Positions 1 to 7,893 of a DNA stretch of 64,000 bases are shown here, one piece after another. This stretch comes from Archilochus colubris (lineage: Eukaryota > Chordata > Aves > Apodiformes > Trochilidae), in assembly GCA_023079485.1 (NCBI GenBank), contig CM041115.1, forward strand, positions 30,866,826-30,930,825. Reading direction: 5' to 3'. The position numbers and the translations under genes were made by a program. The notes beneath the pieces were generated by a model. The model was not told the DNA's origin and searched no databases. It saw nothing but the letters and a program-made list of their open reading frames with translations. The first letter of the stretch is position 1, and each line of letters starts with the position of its first letter.

Positions 1-23
1 AAGAGGAGTTGCTTTGCAATGAA

Positions 24-64
24 TCTATTCAACCTTACATTCAACCTAATCTATTCAACCTAAT
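24..64. repeat. short imperfect tandem repeat at left edge
   Basis: The motif ATTCAACCT occurs three times in about 40 bp, with spacing changes. It lies in the host flank just left of the ERV-A 5' LTR. It is low-complexity sequence with no visible function. Confidence 0.5.
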
Positions 65-67
65 ACC
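62..67. repeat. candidate target-site duplication AATACC (left copy of ERV-A)
   Basis: AATACC lies directly before the aligned LTR start and recurs at 7888-7893. The LTR 3' end is not a clean CA, so the exact border is uncertain by a few bases. Confidence 0.5.
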
Positions 68-389
68 TATAGAAAAACATCAGAGGAGAAGGCCTGCGTG
101 GGATAGAGGAGTGCTGCAGATTGCCTGGCACTCCCTGACCCTGAAGAGCAACAAAGATCCGTAAATAACTTCTGGAATTTGCCATCTGGACGATGTTGTG
201 TCCTGGTACCAGGTGCCCAGGGTGGGAACGGACAGATAAGGTTTTATGTTTGTAGAAATGGCACTTTGAGGTGTAAATTGTAGACCAATCAGTAGATACT
301 GGGACACTATATAAGTGTAGCAGACCACTCAGTAAACTGATTCTGCTTGTTCACAGCACTTGGAGTCCGTGCCTTCATGTCATACAGCG
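68..389 (+). mobile_element. ERV-A 5' LTR
   Basis: Positions 68-382 align without net indels to 7566-7880, with shared blocks such as AGGAGAAGGCCTGCGTGGGA, TCCTGGTACCAGGTGC and AAACTGATTCTGCTTG. The first bases here are TA where the 3' copy has TG, consistent with mutation of the canonical terminus. The 3' limit is set by alignment and by the AATACC repeat and could be anywhere from 382 to 389. A TATA box lies at 308-314. The sequence after the LTR (about 385-405) loosely resembles a degenerate lysine-tRNA primer site, which I cannot confirm. Confidence 0.85.
308..314 (+). promoter_or_regulatory. TATA box of ERV-A 5' LTR
   Basis: TATATAA is followed about 25 bp downstream by the conserved CCACTCAGTAAACTGATTCT segment, as expected at a U3/R border. 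The same box is present in the 3' LTR at 7806-7812. Confidence 0.6.
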
Positions 390-504
390 CTCCGTGCGAG
401 GCTTTCAAGAAGTGAAGAACTCAGGAGATTTCTGCAACTCCGGGGAAGACCCCCTCAGTGCGTCCTACGGGAAGGAGAGCAAAGATACATTCATCGTCGA
501 GAAA

Positions 505-512
505 AGGTAATT
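505..512 (+). promoter_or_regulatory. candidate retroviral major splice donor
   Basis: AAGGTAAT is a fair 5' splice-site match in the leader, between the 5' LTR and the gag start at 540, where betaretroviruses keep their main donor. This rests on position and motif only. Confidence 0.3.
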
Positions 513-539
513 GAGGACCGCGGCCGGGGAAGAACTAAG

Positions 540-1172
540 ATGGGTCAGTCAGTGACCAGATCCCAGCAGCTTCATCATGAAGTTTTGCTGCGTATAGCGA
601 GGGAAAATGGATTCAATGTAAATCCCCAGAAACTGACTTTGTTAATGCTATGGGTACGTCTTAACTGCCTGTGGTATCCAGAATCAGGCACTTACGAAAT
701 TATGGAATGGCAAAGAGTGGGTGAAGAATTGATAAAGGCGGAGATCTATGGTCAAGATACTTCACCCGATCTTTTAATAACATGGAGAATGATAATGACC
801 GCATTGAGCCTGTTACATACTCGGCCGACTAACTTGCCATTGCTATTTGATTCATGTCCTTTTGCTCGAGAAGCATGGCAGTCTCAGAGGGCTGGCGACC
901 AGGAAAACATTGAAAGAAATCTCATGTGGTTTCCCACGGAAGGTGCGGAAGCCGTAGCCGCGCTGCTTGTCCCTACCGCGGAGGGCGCGGCCGCCGCGGC
1001 CAAACCGCTTTTTCATGATGCTTTGACACAGACCAGTCTTAGCGGTATACCTGGCACGACCGATACATGCTTTTCAGCAGAGGACTTGGATCCTACAGTG
1101 CATGAGGATCCTTTTGATCCAGAGACAATGGATCCTGCAGGGAAGCCGGACATCCCCCCGTCGCATCTTTAA
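540..1172 (+). pseudogene. gag: ERV-A gag remnant (matrix and adjoining region)
   Basis: This is an open frame of 210 codons starting MGQSVTRSQQ. Gag is the retroviral structural polyprotein, and its MGxxxS start is the myristoylation signal that anchors betaretroviral matrix at the membrane. I chose the ATG at 540 because the frame is also open back to 360, but that upstream stretch overlaps the LTR and leader and looks non-coding. Residues 1-95 look like a matrix domain (aliphatic and Trp-rich helices). The rest is acidic and Pro/Asp-rich with an alanine run. Capsid, nucleocapsid and the zinc knuckles are missing: the frame stops at 1170-1172, about 745 bp before recognisable RT. It is a truncated gag inside a dead provirus. 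Confidence 0.7.
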
Positions 1173-1586
1173 GAACAGCAGCCGCCGTGGCCGTGACTGT
1201 AAAAGACATTAAAAATTAAAAAGAGACCGTAAAAGGCTTTTTAACATTTAACATTTTAAGAGCCGGGGGAAGCTCCGAGAATGGTTCTGTTCTGTTCTGA
1301 TGCAAACAGTGAAAGTTTCACGTGGATTGGGCATGCCTGTGACTTTTCGATTGACAATTGCAATGACTGGTTTAATTACTGAATACAGACCACAAAGTTA
1401 AAATTAGAACTGTTTTGCTGCCGCACGCCATGAACGCCCGAGGTTTCCCGGGAAGTCCTGACAAGGGACAGCGCAGCAGCGCGGCCGCTCCCCCCTTGAC
1501 GGGGGAAGGGAGGGGGGGTGGGGGGGTAGGGCGCTTCCCGACGGGGGCGACCGCCGCTTCTTTCGCGGTTCCCGGGGCCTCTGCCT
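1173..1586 (+). other. unassigned GC-rich stretch between gag and RT
   Basis: About 400 bp where capsid, nucleocapsid and protease would be expected, but no retroviral motif is visible. It moves from A-rich sequence (1200-1260) to CpG-rich, GC-rich sequence (1420-1586). It could be scrambled gag or captured foreign sequence, and the sequence alone does not decide. Confidence 0.5.
1501..1531 (+). other. G-quadruplex-type G-run cluster
   Basis: Five G-runs of 5, 3, 7, 7 and 3, separated by loops of 1-2 bases, easily satisfy the G3+N1-7 quadruplex pattern. A long C-rich tract follows at 1642-1800. Confidence 0.75.
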
Positions 1587-1641
1587 AGCCAGGGAGGGAG
1601 TGTTATTGTGTGTGGAATTCTTCCTTTCTTTGCTCTCTTAG

Positions 1642-1800
1642 CCCCCCTTCACCCCCTCCGCCTTTTCCTAATCCCGCCCCCCACCCCGTCCCCCCCACCC
1701 CGCCCTCTCCACCCCGCCCTCCCCATCCCCACTCCCCCATTCCGCCCCCCCCGTCCCTGTCCCCCCCTCAAACCTCCCAGACCACCCCCCCCCCCGCCCC
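1642..1800 (+). repeat. C-rich low-complexity tract (copy 1)
   Basis: About 160 bp is almost wholly pyrimidine with many C-runs of 4-11. It can form an i-motif on this strand and G-quadruplexes on the other. Proline-rich and glycine-rich frames across it are by-products of composition. The copy at 4017-4175 has the same run lengths. Confidence 0.85.
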
Positions 1801-1916
1801 AGTCGTGTTTTCCCCACGCTGTTCTCTCTGCTCCATGGACTGCTTGCTCGTTCAGTCGGTAAAGACTGATGTTCAATCACAAGCATTGTGGGTTTGAATA
1901 TCAAGTCGTTTTTTCC

Positions 1917-2136
1917 CCAGTAACTGGCAATTTTATATTATTGATCTTAAAGATTGTGTTTTTGCCCTTTATTTACATGAAGATGATTATGAACATTTTG
2001 CACTTTAGGTTCTTTCTGTGAATTATCAAACACCTATGGAGAGGTATCAGTGGGTAGTGTTGCCACACAGTATGAAAACCAGTCTTACAATTTGTCAATA
2101 TGTTGTGCATTCAGCATTTAAACCAGTTCATCAAGC
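1917..2136 (+). pseudogene. pol: ERV-A reverse transcriptase fragment (fingers/palm), copy 1
   Basis: The frame encodes the RT palm start: an IDLKDCVFAL motif (the family has DLKDCFF, with the first catalytic Asp), then a stop at 2006-2008, then an ERYQWVVLP segment matching the betaretroviral RYQWKVLPQGM region, with the QG changed. It breaks off at the N gap just before the YMDD box. The same coding sequence continues past the equivalent point in copy 2, from 4292. It is non-functional. Confidence 0.75.
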
Positions 2137-2236
2137 NNNNNNNNNNNNNNNNNNNNNNNNNNNNNNNNNNNNNNNNNNNNNNNNNNNNNNNNNNNNNNNN
2201 NNNNNNNNNNNNNNNNNNNNNNNNNNNNNNNNNNNN
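2137..2236. other. assembly gap (100 N)
   Basis: Exactly 100 unknown bases, the usual placeholder for a gap of unknown size between contigs. Confidence 0.99.
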
Positions 2237-3961
2237 GAGCAGCATTTATAAGCATTACAACCCATCAGTTATTGCTGCAGTGCAGAGCTGAATTCAGATG
2301 AGCTTTGCAACACCTTCCCCCCAAAAAATCTCTAAGATATTAAAAAAAAAAAAAAAAGGTTAAGAATGAAATAAATGATATTAGCATACCACATGGTTTG
2401 ACCTTGTAGGAATAAATGTAGGAATAGCTCCATTAACCACATAAAGAAAAAAAAAAAGAAGGTTGGCTGCTTTGGGGGTGGGAAGCACCTCTCTTTGCTA
2501 CTCTGGGACAGCACCAGGAGCCCCCTGCTACAGCTTTCCAGGGCCTGAGGAAAGTTATTAGCTCTATTTAGGTAGCTAAACCAACACCTTGGGCAGGAAG
2601 GCCACCTACAACAGCTGCACAGCTAAAAAAGCCTGGAAAATATTTCCATGCCAGGCATGGAACTAAGAGACCTGGAGACTCCTGTCTTTTTAAGCTGGAC
2701 CTCTCCTTACCATCTCTCTCCTGCAAGAGAGAGATGTTTATCTGAGAACAAGTTTCTCTGTTCCCACCCAGGTGTATGATTCCTACCTACTAAGACAAAA
2801 TAATCCAACTTCGTGGTGTTACACAGCTCCTCCAAGCTGTCAAAGACATTTTCCACATCATCCACAGTCATATTGGAATACATCAGTCCTGCAAAGCCCC
2901 CAAGCTGAGAGAGACCAGGAGGAGGGAGAGGAGCACTGGGCCCTGTGATGTGCAGAACAAGGTGGGATGCCAGTATCTGATCCCACAACCTTTCAAGCAA
3001 GCCAGTGATACTCTGTTTCCCCAACTTTCCAAACCCAAAGTTTATCATCTACTTGTCACTTTTCCTGTGTCCCTTTCCCCTAACCACACAGCCTCAGGAT
3101 GCAGGGGAGATGCTTTTAACCCCAGCTGGGGACTGCAGCCACCTGACAGTGCCAGGCAGGACCATTCCCATTTCCTGACAGCTACTGGTTGCATGCAGTT
3201 TATTCCTGTTATGCTCTCTCTGCAAGGTGGGGAACATTTAGCAGAAGGTGAAATCAGAGCTAATACACATATATATATATATATAGCTAATATATAGAGC
3301 TGCTGTACTTTCAATTTAGTCACTCTTCATTTAAAATGAGAGCATTTTCTTTAAGCCAGAGCTGATGACAGCAGAACAATAATCTGTCCTGGCCATTTCT
3401 CTTGCAGTCCTTCCCAGTTATTTTGGCTCAGCTTTCAGCAGTCTCTAGGGCCACTGTGTCTCTGTACAATCAAACCCGACTTACCAGACCTTAAGGTGGC
3501 CCATGGGTGACAGATCAAGAAGAGATGTATCCTCCCATTTGAAATCCCATTTGGTTTTGTTCTCAACTGGAACACAAAAGGTCAGGTTTTGGCAACCTCC
3601 TGTGATGTGTGGGAGTCCAGAGCATTCTTGGCCCAAATATTTCTTGTGGGGAAATCAACCAAATGAACCTGCTCAGCTGAATGGTTGTGTAGCCAGGTTC
3701 AGAGGTTCCTTGCTGCATGTGTGGGACAAACTCCTGCCAGAGCCTCTTTCCCCTGACCTGGCACAGCCATGAGACAGCAGACTTTTTCCCTTGGAAAAGC
3801 AGACCAGTATCAACATTTCACCAGCATTTCCTGGAGGAAACACTTTCTGATTTCCCTGATTGAGAACTGAATTCCGTTTATCCCCTAAATGAAGTGTTGG
3901 ATTTTTTTTTTTTCCTGTTTTGGTTTGTGGGGTTTTTTTTTTCCTAAAAAAGTTTCCTTTA
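2237..3961. other. 1.7-kb non-retroviral segment inside ERV-A
   Basis: No LTR, gag, pol or env motif is visible. The segment has host-like composition, an A-run (2341-2355), a short TA repeat (about 3268-3286) and T-runs (3902-3913, 3931-3940) just before the second copy of the 550-bp block. It holds one plausible host exon on the - strand (2787-2904). Its position between two copies of viral sequence is hard to explain by normal provirus structure and may be a scaffolding or haplotype artefact. Confidence 0.6.
2787..2904 (-). CDS. candidate host internal exon (unidentified protein)
   Basis: On the - strand a long polypyrimidine tract ending CTCTCTCAG comes before an open 118-nt segment. That segment is followed by AG then GTAGGAATC, a good splice donor. 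The frame enters in phase 0 and leaves after one extra base. The encoded peptide (about 39 residues, starting LGGFAGLMYSN and ending DYFVLVG) has mixed, globular-looking composition with acidic helices, unlike the low-complexity frames around it. I do not recognise the protein. No neighbouring exon is identifiable. It may be a real exon of a gene extending beyond the gap or to another scaffold, or a chance frame. Confidence 0.35.
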
Positions 3962-4511
3962 AGCCAGGGAGGGAGTGTTATTGTGTGTGGAATTCTTCCT
4001 TTCTTTGCTCTCTTAGCCCCCCTTCACCCCCTCCGCCTTTTCCTAATCCCGCCCCCCACCCCGTCCCCCCCACCCCGCCCTCTCCACCCCGCCCTCCCCA
4101 TCCCCACTCCCCCATTCCGCCCCCCCCGTCCCTGTCCCCCCCTCAAACCTCCCAGACCACCCCCCCCCCCGCCCCAGTCGTGTTTTCCCCACGCTGTTCT
4201 CTCTGCTCCATGGACTGCTTGCTCGTTCAGTCGGTAAAGACTGATGTTCAATCACAAGCATTGTGGGTTTGAATATCAAGTCGTTTTTTCCCCAGTAACT
4301 GGCAATTTTATATTATTGATCTTAAAGATTGTGTTTTTGCCCTTTATTTACATGAAGATGATTATGAACATTTTGCACTTTAGGTTCTTTCTGTGAATTA
4401 TCAAACACCTATGGAGAGGTATCAGTGGGTAGTGTTGCCACACAGTATGAAAACCAGTCTTACAATTTGTCAATATGTTGTGCATTCAGCATTTAAACCA
4501 GTTCATCAAGC
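3962..4511 (+). repeat. 550-bp block, copy 2
   Basis: This is identical by eye to 1587-2136. Upstream flanks differ completely (GC-rich gag-side sequence for copy 1, T-rich sequence here), apart from an AGCC overlap at the border. Downstream, copy 2 runs directly into the RT YMDD region, so it is the copy continuous with the rest of pol. Confidence 0.9.
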
Positions 4512-4897
4512 TCATCCTAAGGTTATGATATCTCATTATATGGATGATATTTTCTTTGTGCAATGATGAAGGTCAAATTCAAAATGTTTACCTTTACTTA
4601 CCAAATGTCTGGAAAAGTATGGCTTACAGATAGCTTCTGAAAAAAATAAAGTCAAAACCATCCTGGAAATGCCTGGGATGGAAACCAATAGAAATTTGGG
4701 TTTCCCCACATAAATTGACAATTGAAAACAATATCCAAAGTCTGCATGACCTGCAAAAATTATTATGGATAATAAACTGGATAACACCTTTGCTTGGTAT
4801 CTCTACTGAGACATTATCCCCATTATTTGATTCATTGAGAGGTGATAGTAATCTTATATCACGTAGGCAATTGAATTCTGAAGCTCTCAAGCACTAG
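4292..4897 (+). pseudogene. pol: ERV-A reverse transcriptase remnant with YMDD box
   Basis: RT copies retroviral RNA into DNA. The palm frame carries the catalytic YMDD box at 4537-4548 in a HYMDDIFFVQ context, then stops at 4564-4566. After a frameshift the thumb and connection start appear at 4715-4897 (LHDLQKLLWIINWITPLLGI and SPLFDSLRGDS), a good match to the betaretroviral LQKLLGDINWIRPxLGI pattern. A stop at 4381-4383 matches the one in copy 1. YMDD and this thumb type support class II. Several stops and frameshifts make it inactive. Confidence 0.8.
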
Positions 4898-5249
4898 AAA
4901 TTGTTATGACTAATATTAGGCAGTCTTCTGCACATCATTATGATCCAAGATTAATACTCAGAGGTTTTGTGATAAACAACACTTTCCAGCCATTTGGTAT
5001 ACTAGGGCAATTGGATGGAAACAACGTCCGGATGTTAGAATGGCATTTTTATCCATCATTCCACCAAAATAATACAATCTAGACTTGAAATGTTATCTGA
5101 AGTGATTGCAAAAATGCAATTAATTAACCATACAGTGTTCTACTATTTTAATAGCAGTACCACTAAAGGAAGCTCCTACCCTGTTCCTGGATGGATCTGC
5201 ATGTTCTCACAAGGCGATGGTATTATGTCATGAATCTACATCAATGGAG
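4898..5249 (+). pseudogene. pol: ERV-A RT connection / RNase H remnant
   Basis: A connection-like frame at about 4898-5070 includes QPFGILGQ, the class II TGIIGQ motif. Further on, a FLDGSA motif (about 5188-5205) resembles the first catalytic Asp of RNase H. The rest of RNase H and the integrase zinc domain are missing: within about 15 codons the frame runs straight into the integrase core, which indicates an internal deletion. Confidence is moderate because the connecting sequence is eroded. Confidence 0.5.
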
Positions 5250-5725
5250 GTGTGGCACTCAGATGTTACACGCATTCCTGAACTTGGTCATCTTAAGTAT
5301 GTCCATATATCAATAGATACTTATTTCATAGTGGCTACTGCTCATGTAGGTGAGAAAGCAAAAGATACAGCCTACATTTTTTGAAAGTAATTGATACTAT
5401 GGGTCTTCCATCTTTTGTTAAAACAGATAATAGTCCTGCATATGTATCTGCATCTCTTTTGGAATTTTTTTTAAGAATGGGGAATTACACACCATACTGG
5501 CATACCTCATTCACCAACTGGGAAAGATCCCATCTTACATTGAAGCATATGCCAGGTAAATTAAAAGGCACATTTAGATTAAATGCTACACCCCGTGAAA
5601 AATTAGCAAAGGCAATGTTTGTACTCCATTTCTTAAGTAGAGGGGATGACAATTTCACACAGAATGAAAAAAGACAGATTATTAAAACATTATTATTATT
5701 ATTAAAAGTGCATCAAGTATGCTAA
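5250..5725 (+). pseudogene. pol: ERV-A integrase catalytic core remnant
   Basis: Integrase joins proviral DNA to the host genome. The core starts VWHSDVTRIPELGH (family W-x-x-DVTH, first catalytic Asp), has a stop near 5376, then continues from about 5381 with FVKTDNSPAY (second Asp) and WERSHLTLK (family VERAHxTLK, catalytic Glu). All three D, D, E positions are recognisable, but the stop, the lost zinc domain and small changes make it dead. An AT microsatellite directly follows the frame. Confidence 0.8.
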
Positions 5726-5736
5726 AGTATGGTATA

Positions 5737-5738
<2 letters not shown>

Positions 5739-5769
<31 letters not shown>
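5739..5769. repeat. (AT)n microsatellite
   Basis: About 15 uninterrupted AT units lie inside the integrase remnant, between core and C-terminal domain. Confidence 0.9.
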
Positions 5770-5772
<3 letters not shown>

Positions 5773-5860
5773 CAGATAAATGGTTGGGTCCTGTACCATT
5801 ACTGACATGGGGCTGTGGTTATGGCTGTGTTTCTCTCTCAGCAGGACCATATTGGCTTCA
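5770..5860 (+). pseudogene. pol: ERV-A integrase C-terminal domain remnant
   Basis: After the AT repeat a frame reads WLGPVPLLTWGCGYGCVS then GPYWL. This fits the SH3-like DNA-binding C-terminus of betaretroviral integrase (W-x-GPxPLLxWGRGxxCV followed by W-x-P). Only about 30 codons remain. Confidence 0.65.
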
Positions 5861-6372
5861 ACAGGCCCTCATCATCAACTGGCACCACCACCTAGTAACT
5901 AGCAGAGATGAATCTCTGGATCATTTGGTCAATGTGCTCAGCATCTATGCCACTGTCAACATTTGAAGCAGATGAAAAAGGCAAAGCAGTGTACATCTGC
6001 TGAATCTACCAGTGATCTTCCAATCACCAACAATGACACCACTTGGGCAGGTGGTGTTTGGGTATAGCTGACAGTGAGTCAACTGAGAGAATATGTCACC
6101 TTGTGCAATGTCTCTCACACAGTAGATTATTGGCCTGTCTGTATTACCAATGCTAGCATTCACACATTCTGCATTACATTTACTCCTCAATGACATTTAT
6201 TAGTTGTATGTGTGACTGATAAGATTACTAACTACACTAACATTGATTTACCAGGTGTTACAGGTTAAGAATGTAGTTTAACTCATAGAATTTGTTAAGT
6301 AGTTAAGCAAATGAATGTAATTACATATATTACTTGGAACCATGCATGGGGTTATTTCCTAGATGAGTAATA
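5861..6372 (+). pseudogene. env: ERV-A pol/env junction and eroded env surface start
   Basis: Short frames suggest an envelope precursor, for example a Thr/Asn-rich segment near 6100-6260, but stops are frequent and no signal peptide is clear. The assignment rests mostly on position between integrase and the better-preserved env frame. Confidence 0.35.
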
Positions 6373-6711
6373 TTGAACTATAAAGTGAAAGACACAGAAA
6401 TCATAGACTGGGGACCCTATGGAACATCCATGAGGGTTGATTCTACTGAATGGCATAATGCTGGATGTTCTGGACCCAGATTGCAAATGTATAGAAACCA
6501 TTCTGGCAGCAGGGTCCAAGCTAATCTATGGCGACTAGCATTGCCTTTTGTACACAGAACCAAGGTTCAGTTTATTCAAAACAAAGGTGATAAACCCGTG
6601 CAGTTCTGTGTCTGTGATCACTTTATGGCTACTATTTGTACTACTCATCCTTATGTATATGGTATTATGAGTATAGAAAATTTAGATATTAGAAAAATAA
6701 TGTTGAATTAG
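6373..6711 (+). pseudogene. env: ERV-A envelope surface-subunit remnant
   Basis: A 112-codon open frame with cysteines, NHS as a possible N-glycosylation site, and VQFCVCDHF and YGIMSIENLDI segments. Position and composition fit the C-terminal half of a betaretroviral surface glycoprotein, which mediates receptor binding. No receptor-binding motif can be named. It is separated by stops from the transmembrane part that follows. Confidence 0.5.
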
Positions 6712-6885
6712 CTTTTAAGAATATAACTTTTAAGACGTATTCATCCTGAAGATATAAGAAATAATTTTTTAGTGATACCGTTCTGATGGAGATCTGAACT
6801 GTGGTTTCCTGTGGACTTGACTAGGACTTGGGAAAGTGAAAATGGATTAGATCATATCATAAGACTGTTACATAGCAATGCAGGA

Positions 6886-7308
6886 GAGGTTAAGAGAAGG
6901 ACCAGGTGATTTATAGATTGGCTAGTATTTGCCATTATATCAGCGATTGTCATTATCAGTTCCACGGCTGCTTCGGTCGCAGCACTAATGACATCTGTTC
7001 AAACTGTGCAGGAAGTTAAACATGCACTGTTAAATGTGGCCGAGGATGTGAAAGTGCAAACAGCAAGAGATGAAGAAATTCTGGTGAGACTGGATGCACT
7101 AGAGGCTAGTATGATCTGGCTGGGTGAACAACAAGCTGCATTGCAGATACATCTAATGTTACAGTGTGACTGGGAATATCATAAGCGAGATCTGTGTGTC
7201 ACATCCTTAGAATGGAACAGCTCGTTACATGAGTGGGATGTTGTAAAAGCTCATCTGCAAGGAGCTTTTGATGGGTTGGTTAAGCACTATCTACAGACCC
7301 TAAAATAG
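6886..7308 (+). pseudogene. env: ERV-A envelope transmembrane-subunit remnant
   Basis: The frame begins with a basic KRRTR motif like a furin site, followed by a stop (about 6908-6910) and a hydrophobic stretch (IDWLVFAIISAIVIISSTAA) placed like a fusion peptide. It then stays open for 106 codons from 6988: a heptad-like helix (VQEVKHALLNVAEDV), a two-cysteine loop (CDWEYHKRDLC) and WNSSLHEWD, all typical of a retroviral TM ectodomain. The membrane anchor is not clearly preserved. It is a relatively open but incomplete remnant. Confidence 0.65.
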
Positions 7309-7565
7309 CAGCTGGAACAACAAGTGCATACAGGATATGCATATGGACAAGATATGACAGTCGCTGAATAATGATCTGAGTTGGTTAAATCCTAAACAAT
7401 GGTTCACAGGACTGAATTTGGATCTAGGTGCAGGGAGGTTTAATGATTTTAGCAGGAATGATAAGATTGGTAATTGTTGGATTGATTGCTAAAGTGATCT
7501 TAAGCATCAGGAGGATGGAAGAAAAGATGGTTCATTTGATTCTTTCAAATATAAAAACATGGAAC
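7309..7565 (+). other. ERV-A env tail / pre-LTR region
   Basis: About 250 bp between the TM frame and the 3' LTR. A frame with WLNPKQWFTGL and a hydrophobic ILVGLIA-like run hints at the membrane-proximal part and anchor, but it is broken. No long uninterrupted polypurine tract is evident. The last bases before the LTR are A-rich (AACATGGAAC). Confidence 0.4.
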
Positions 7566-7887
7566 TGTAGGAGAACAGCAGAGGAGAAGGCCTGCGTGGG
7601 ATAGAGGAGTGCTGCAGACTCCCTGGCACTCACTGACCCTGGAGAAGAACAAAGAGCTGTAAATAACTTCAGAAATTCACCATCTGGACGATATTATGTC
7701 CTGGTACCAGGTGCCTCCAGTAGGAACGGATAGATAAGGTTTTATGTTAGTAGAAATGGCATTTTGAGGTATAAATTGTAGATCAATCAAAAAATATTAG
7801 TATACTATATAAGTGTAACAAACCACTCAGTAAACTGATTCTGCTTGTTCACAGCAATTGGGGTCCGTGCCTTCATGTCTTCCATCG
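7566..7887 (+). mobile_element. ERV-A 3' LTR
   Basis: It starts TGTAGGAGAACAG and aligns with 68-389. It has a TATA box at 7806-7812 and the conserved AAACTGATTCTGCTTGTTCACAGCA segment. The 3' edge is followed by AATACC (7888-7893), matching the bases before the 5' LTR. The last alignable bases are CG rather than CA, so the border may be off by a few bases. Confidence 0.85.
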
Positions 7888-7893
7888 AATACC
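7888..7893. repeat. candidate target-site duplication AATACC (right copy of ERV-A)
   Basis: It matches 62-67. See the left copy for the uncertainty. Confidence 0.5.

Larger units (their letters stand above)
1587..2136 (+). repeat. 550-bp block, copy 1, abutting the assembly gap
   Basis: The block from AGCCAGGGAGGG to TTCATCAAGC recurs at 3962-4511 with a constant offset of 2375 bp. I saw no mismatch, including in the long C homopolymers. It contains the C-rich tract (1642-1800) and the first part of the RT domain. Copy 1 ends exactly at the first N, which points to a contig end that was not merged, although a true recent duplication is possible. Confidence 0.9.
68..7887 (+). mobile_element. 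ERV-A: degraded betaretrovirus-like (class II/ERVK-like) provirus
   Basis: Two similar LTRs of about 320 bp (from 68 and from 7566) enclose retroviral remnants in the normal order: gag matrix, RT with a YMDD box, RNase H/integrase core, integrase C-terminus, env surface and env transmembrane parts. The MGQ gag start, the YMDD box, the RT thumb segment and the envelope layout suggest class II. The hexamer AATACC sits at 62-67 and 7888-7893, and 6 bp is the usual class II duplication length. The body is interrupted by a GC-rich segment, a 100-N gap and about 1.7 kb of sequence that does not look viral. The LTRs differ at many positions by eye, so the insertion is not recent. The unit is non-functional. 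Confidence 0.85.

Noticed and set aside
80..328. Minus-strand frame across the ERV-A 5' LTR
   Set aside because: LTRs are non-coding and the frame has no known motif.
360..539. In-frame extension of the gag frame upstream of 540
   Set aside because: It overlaps the LTR end and leader. The MGQ start at 540 is the typical matrix start.
1608..1897. Proline-rich frames (+) and glycine/arginine-rich frames (-) over the C-rich tract, repeated at 3889-4279
   Set aside because: They follow from the C-run composition in every frame. No conserved domain, and the same DNA sits between gag and RT.
2950..3323. Overlapping + and - frames of about 90-115 codons
   Set aside because: They cross a TA repeat and have no motif. 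Only the splice-bounded part at 2787-2904 (-) looked worth keeping.
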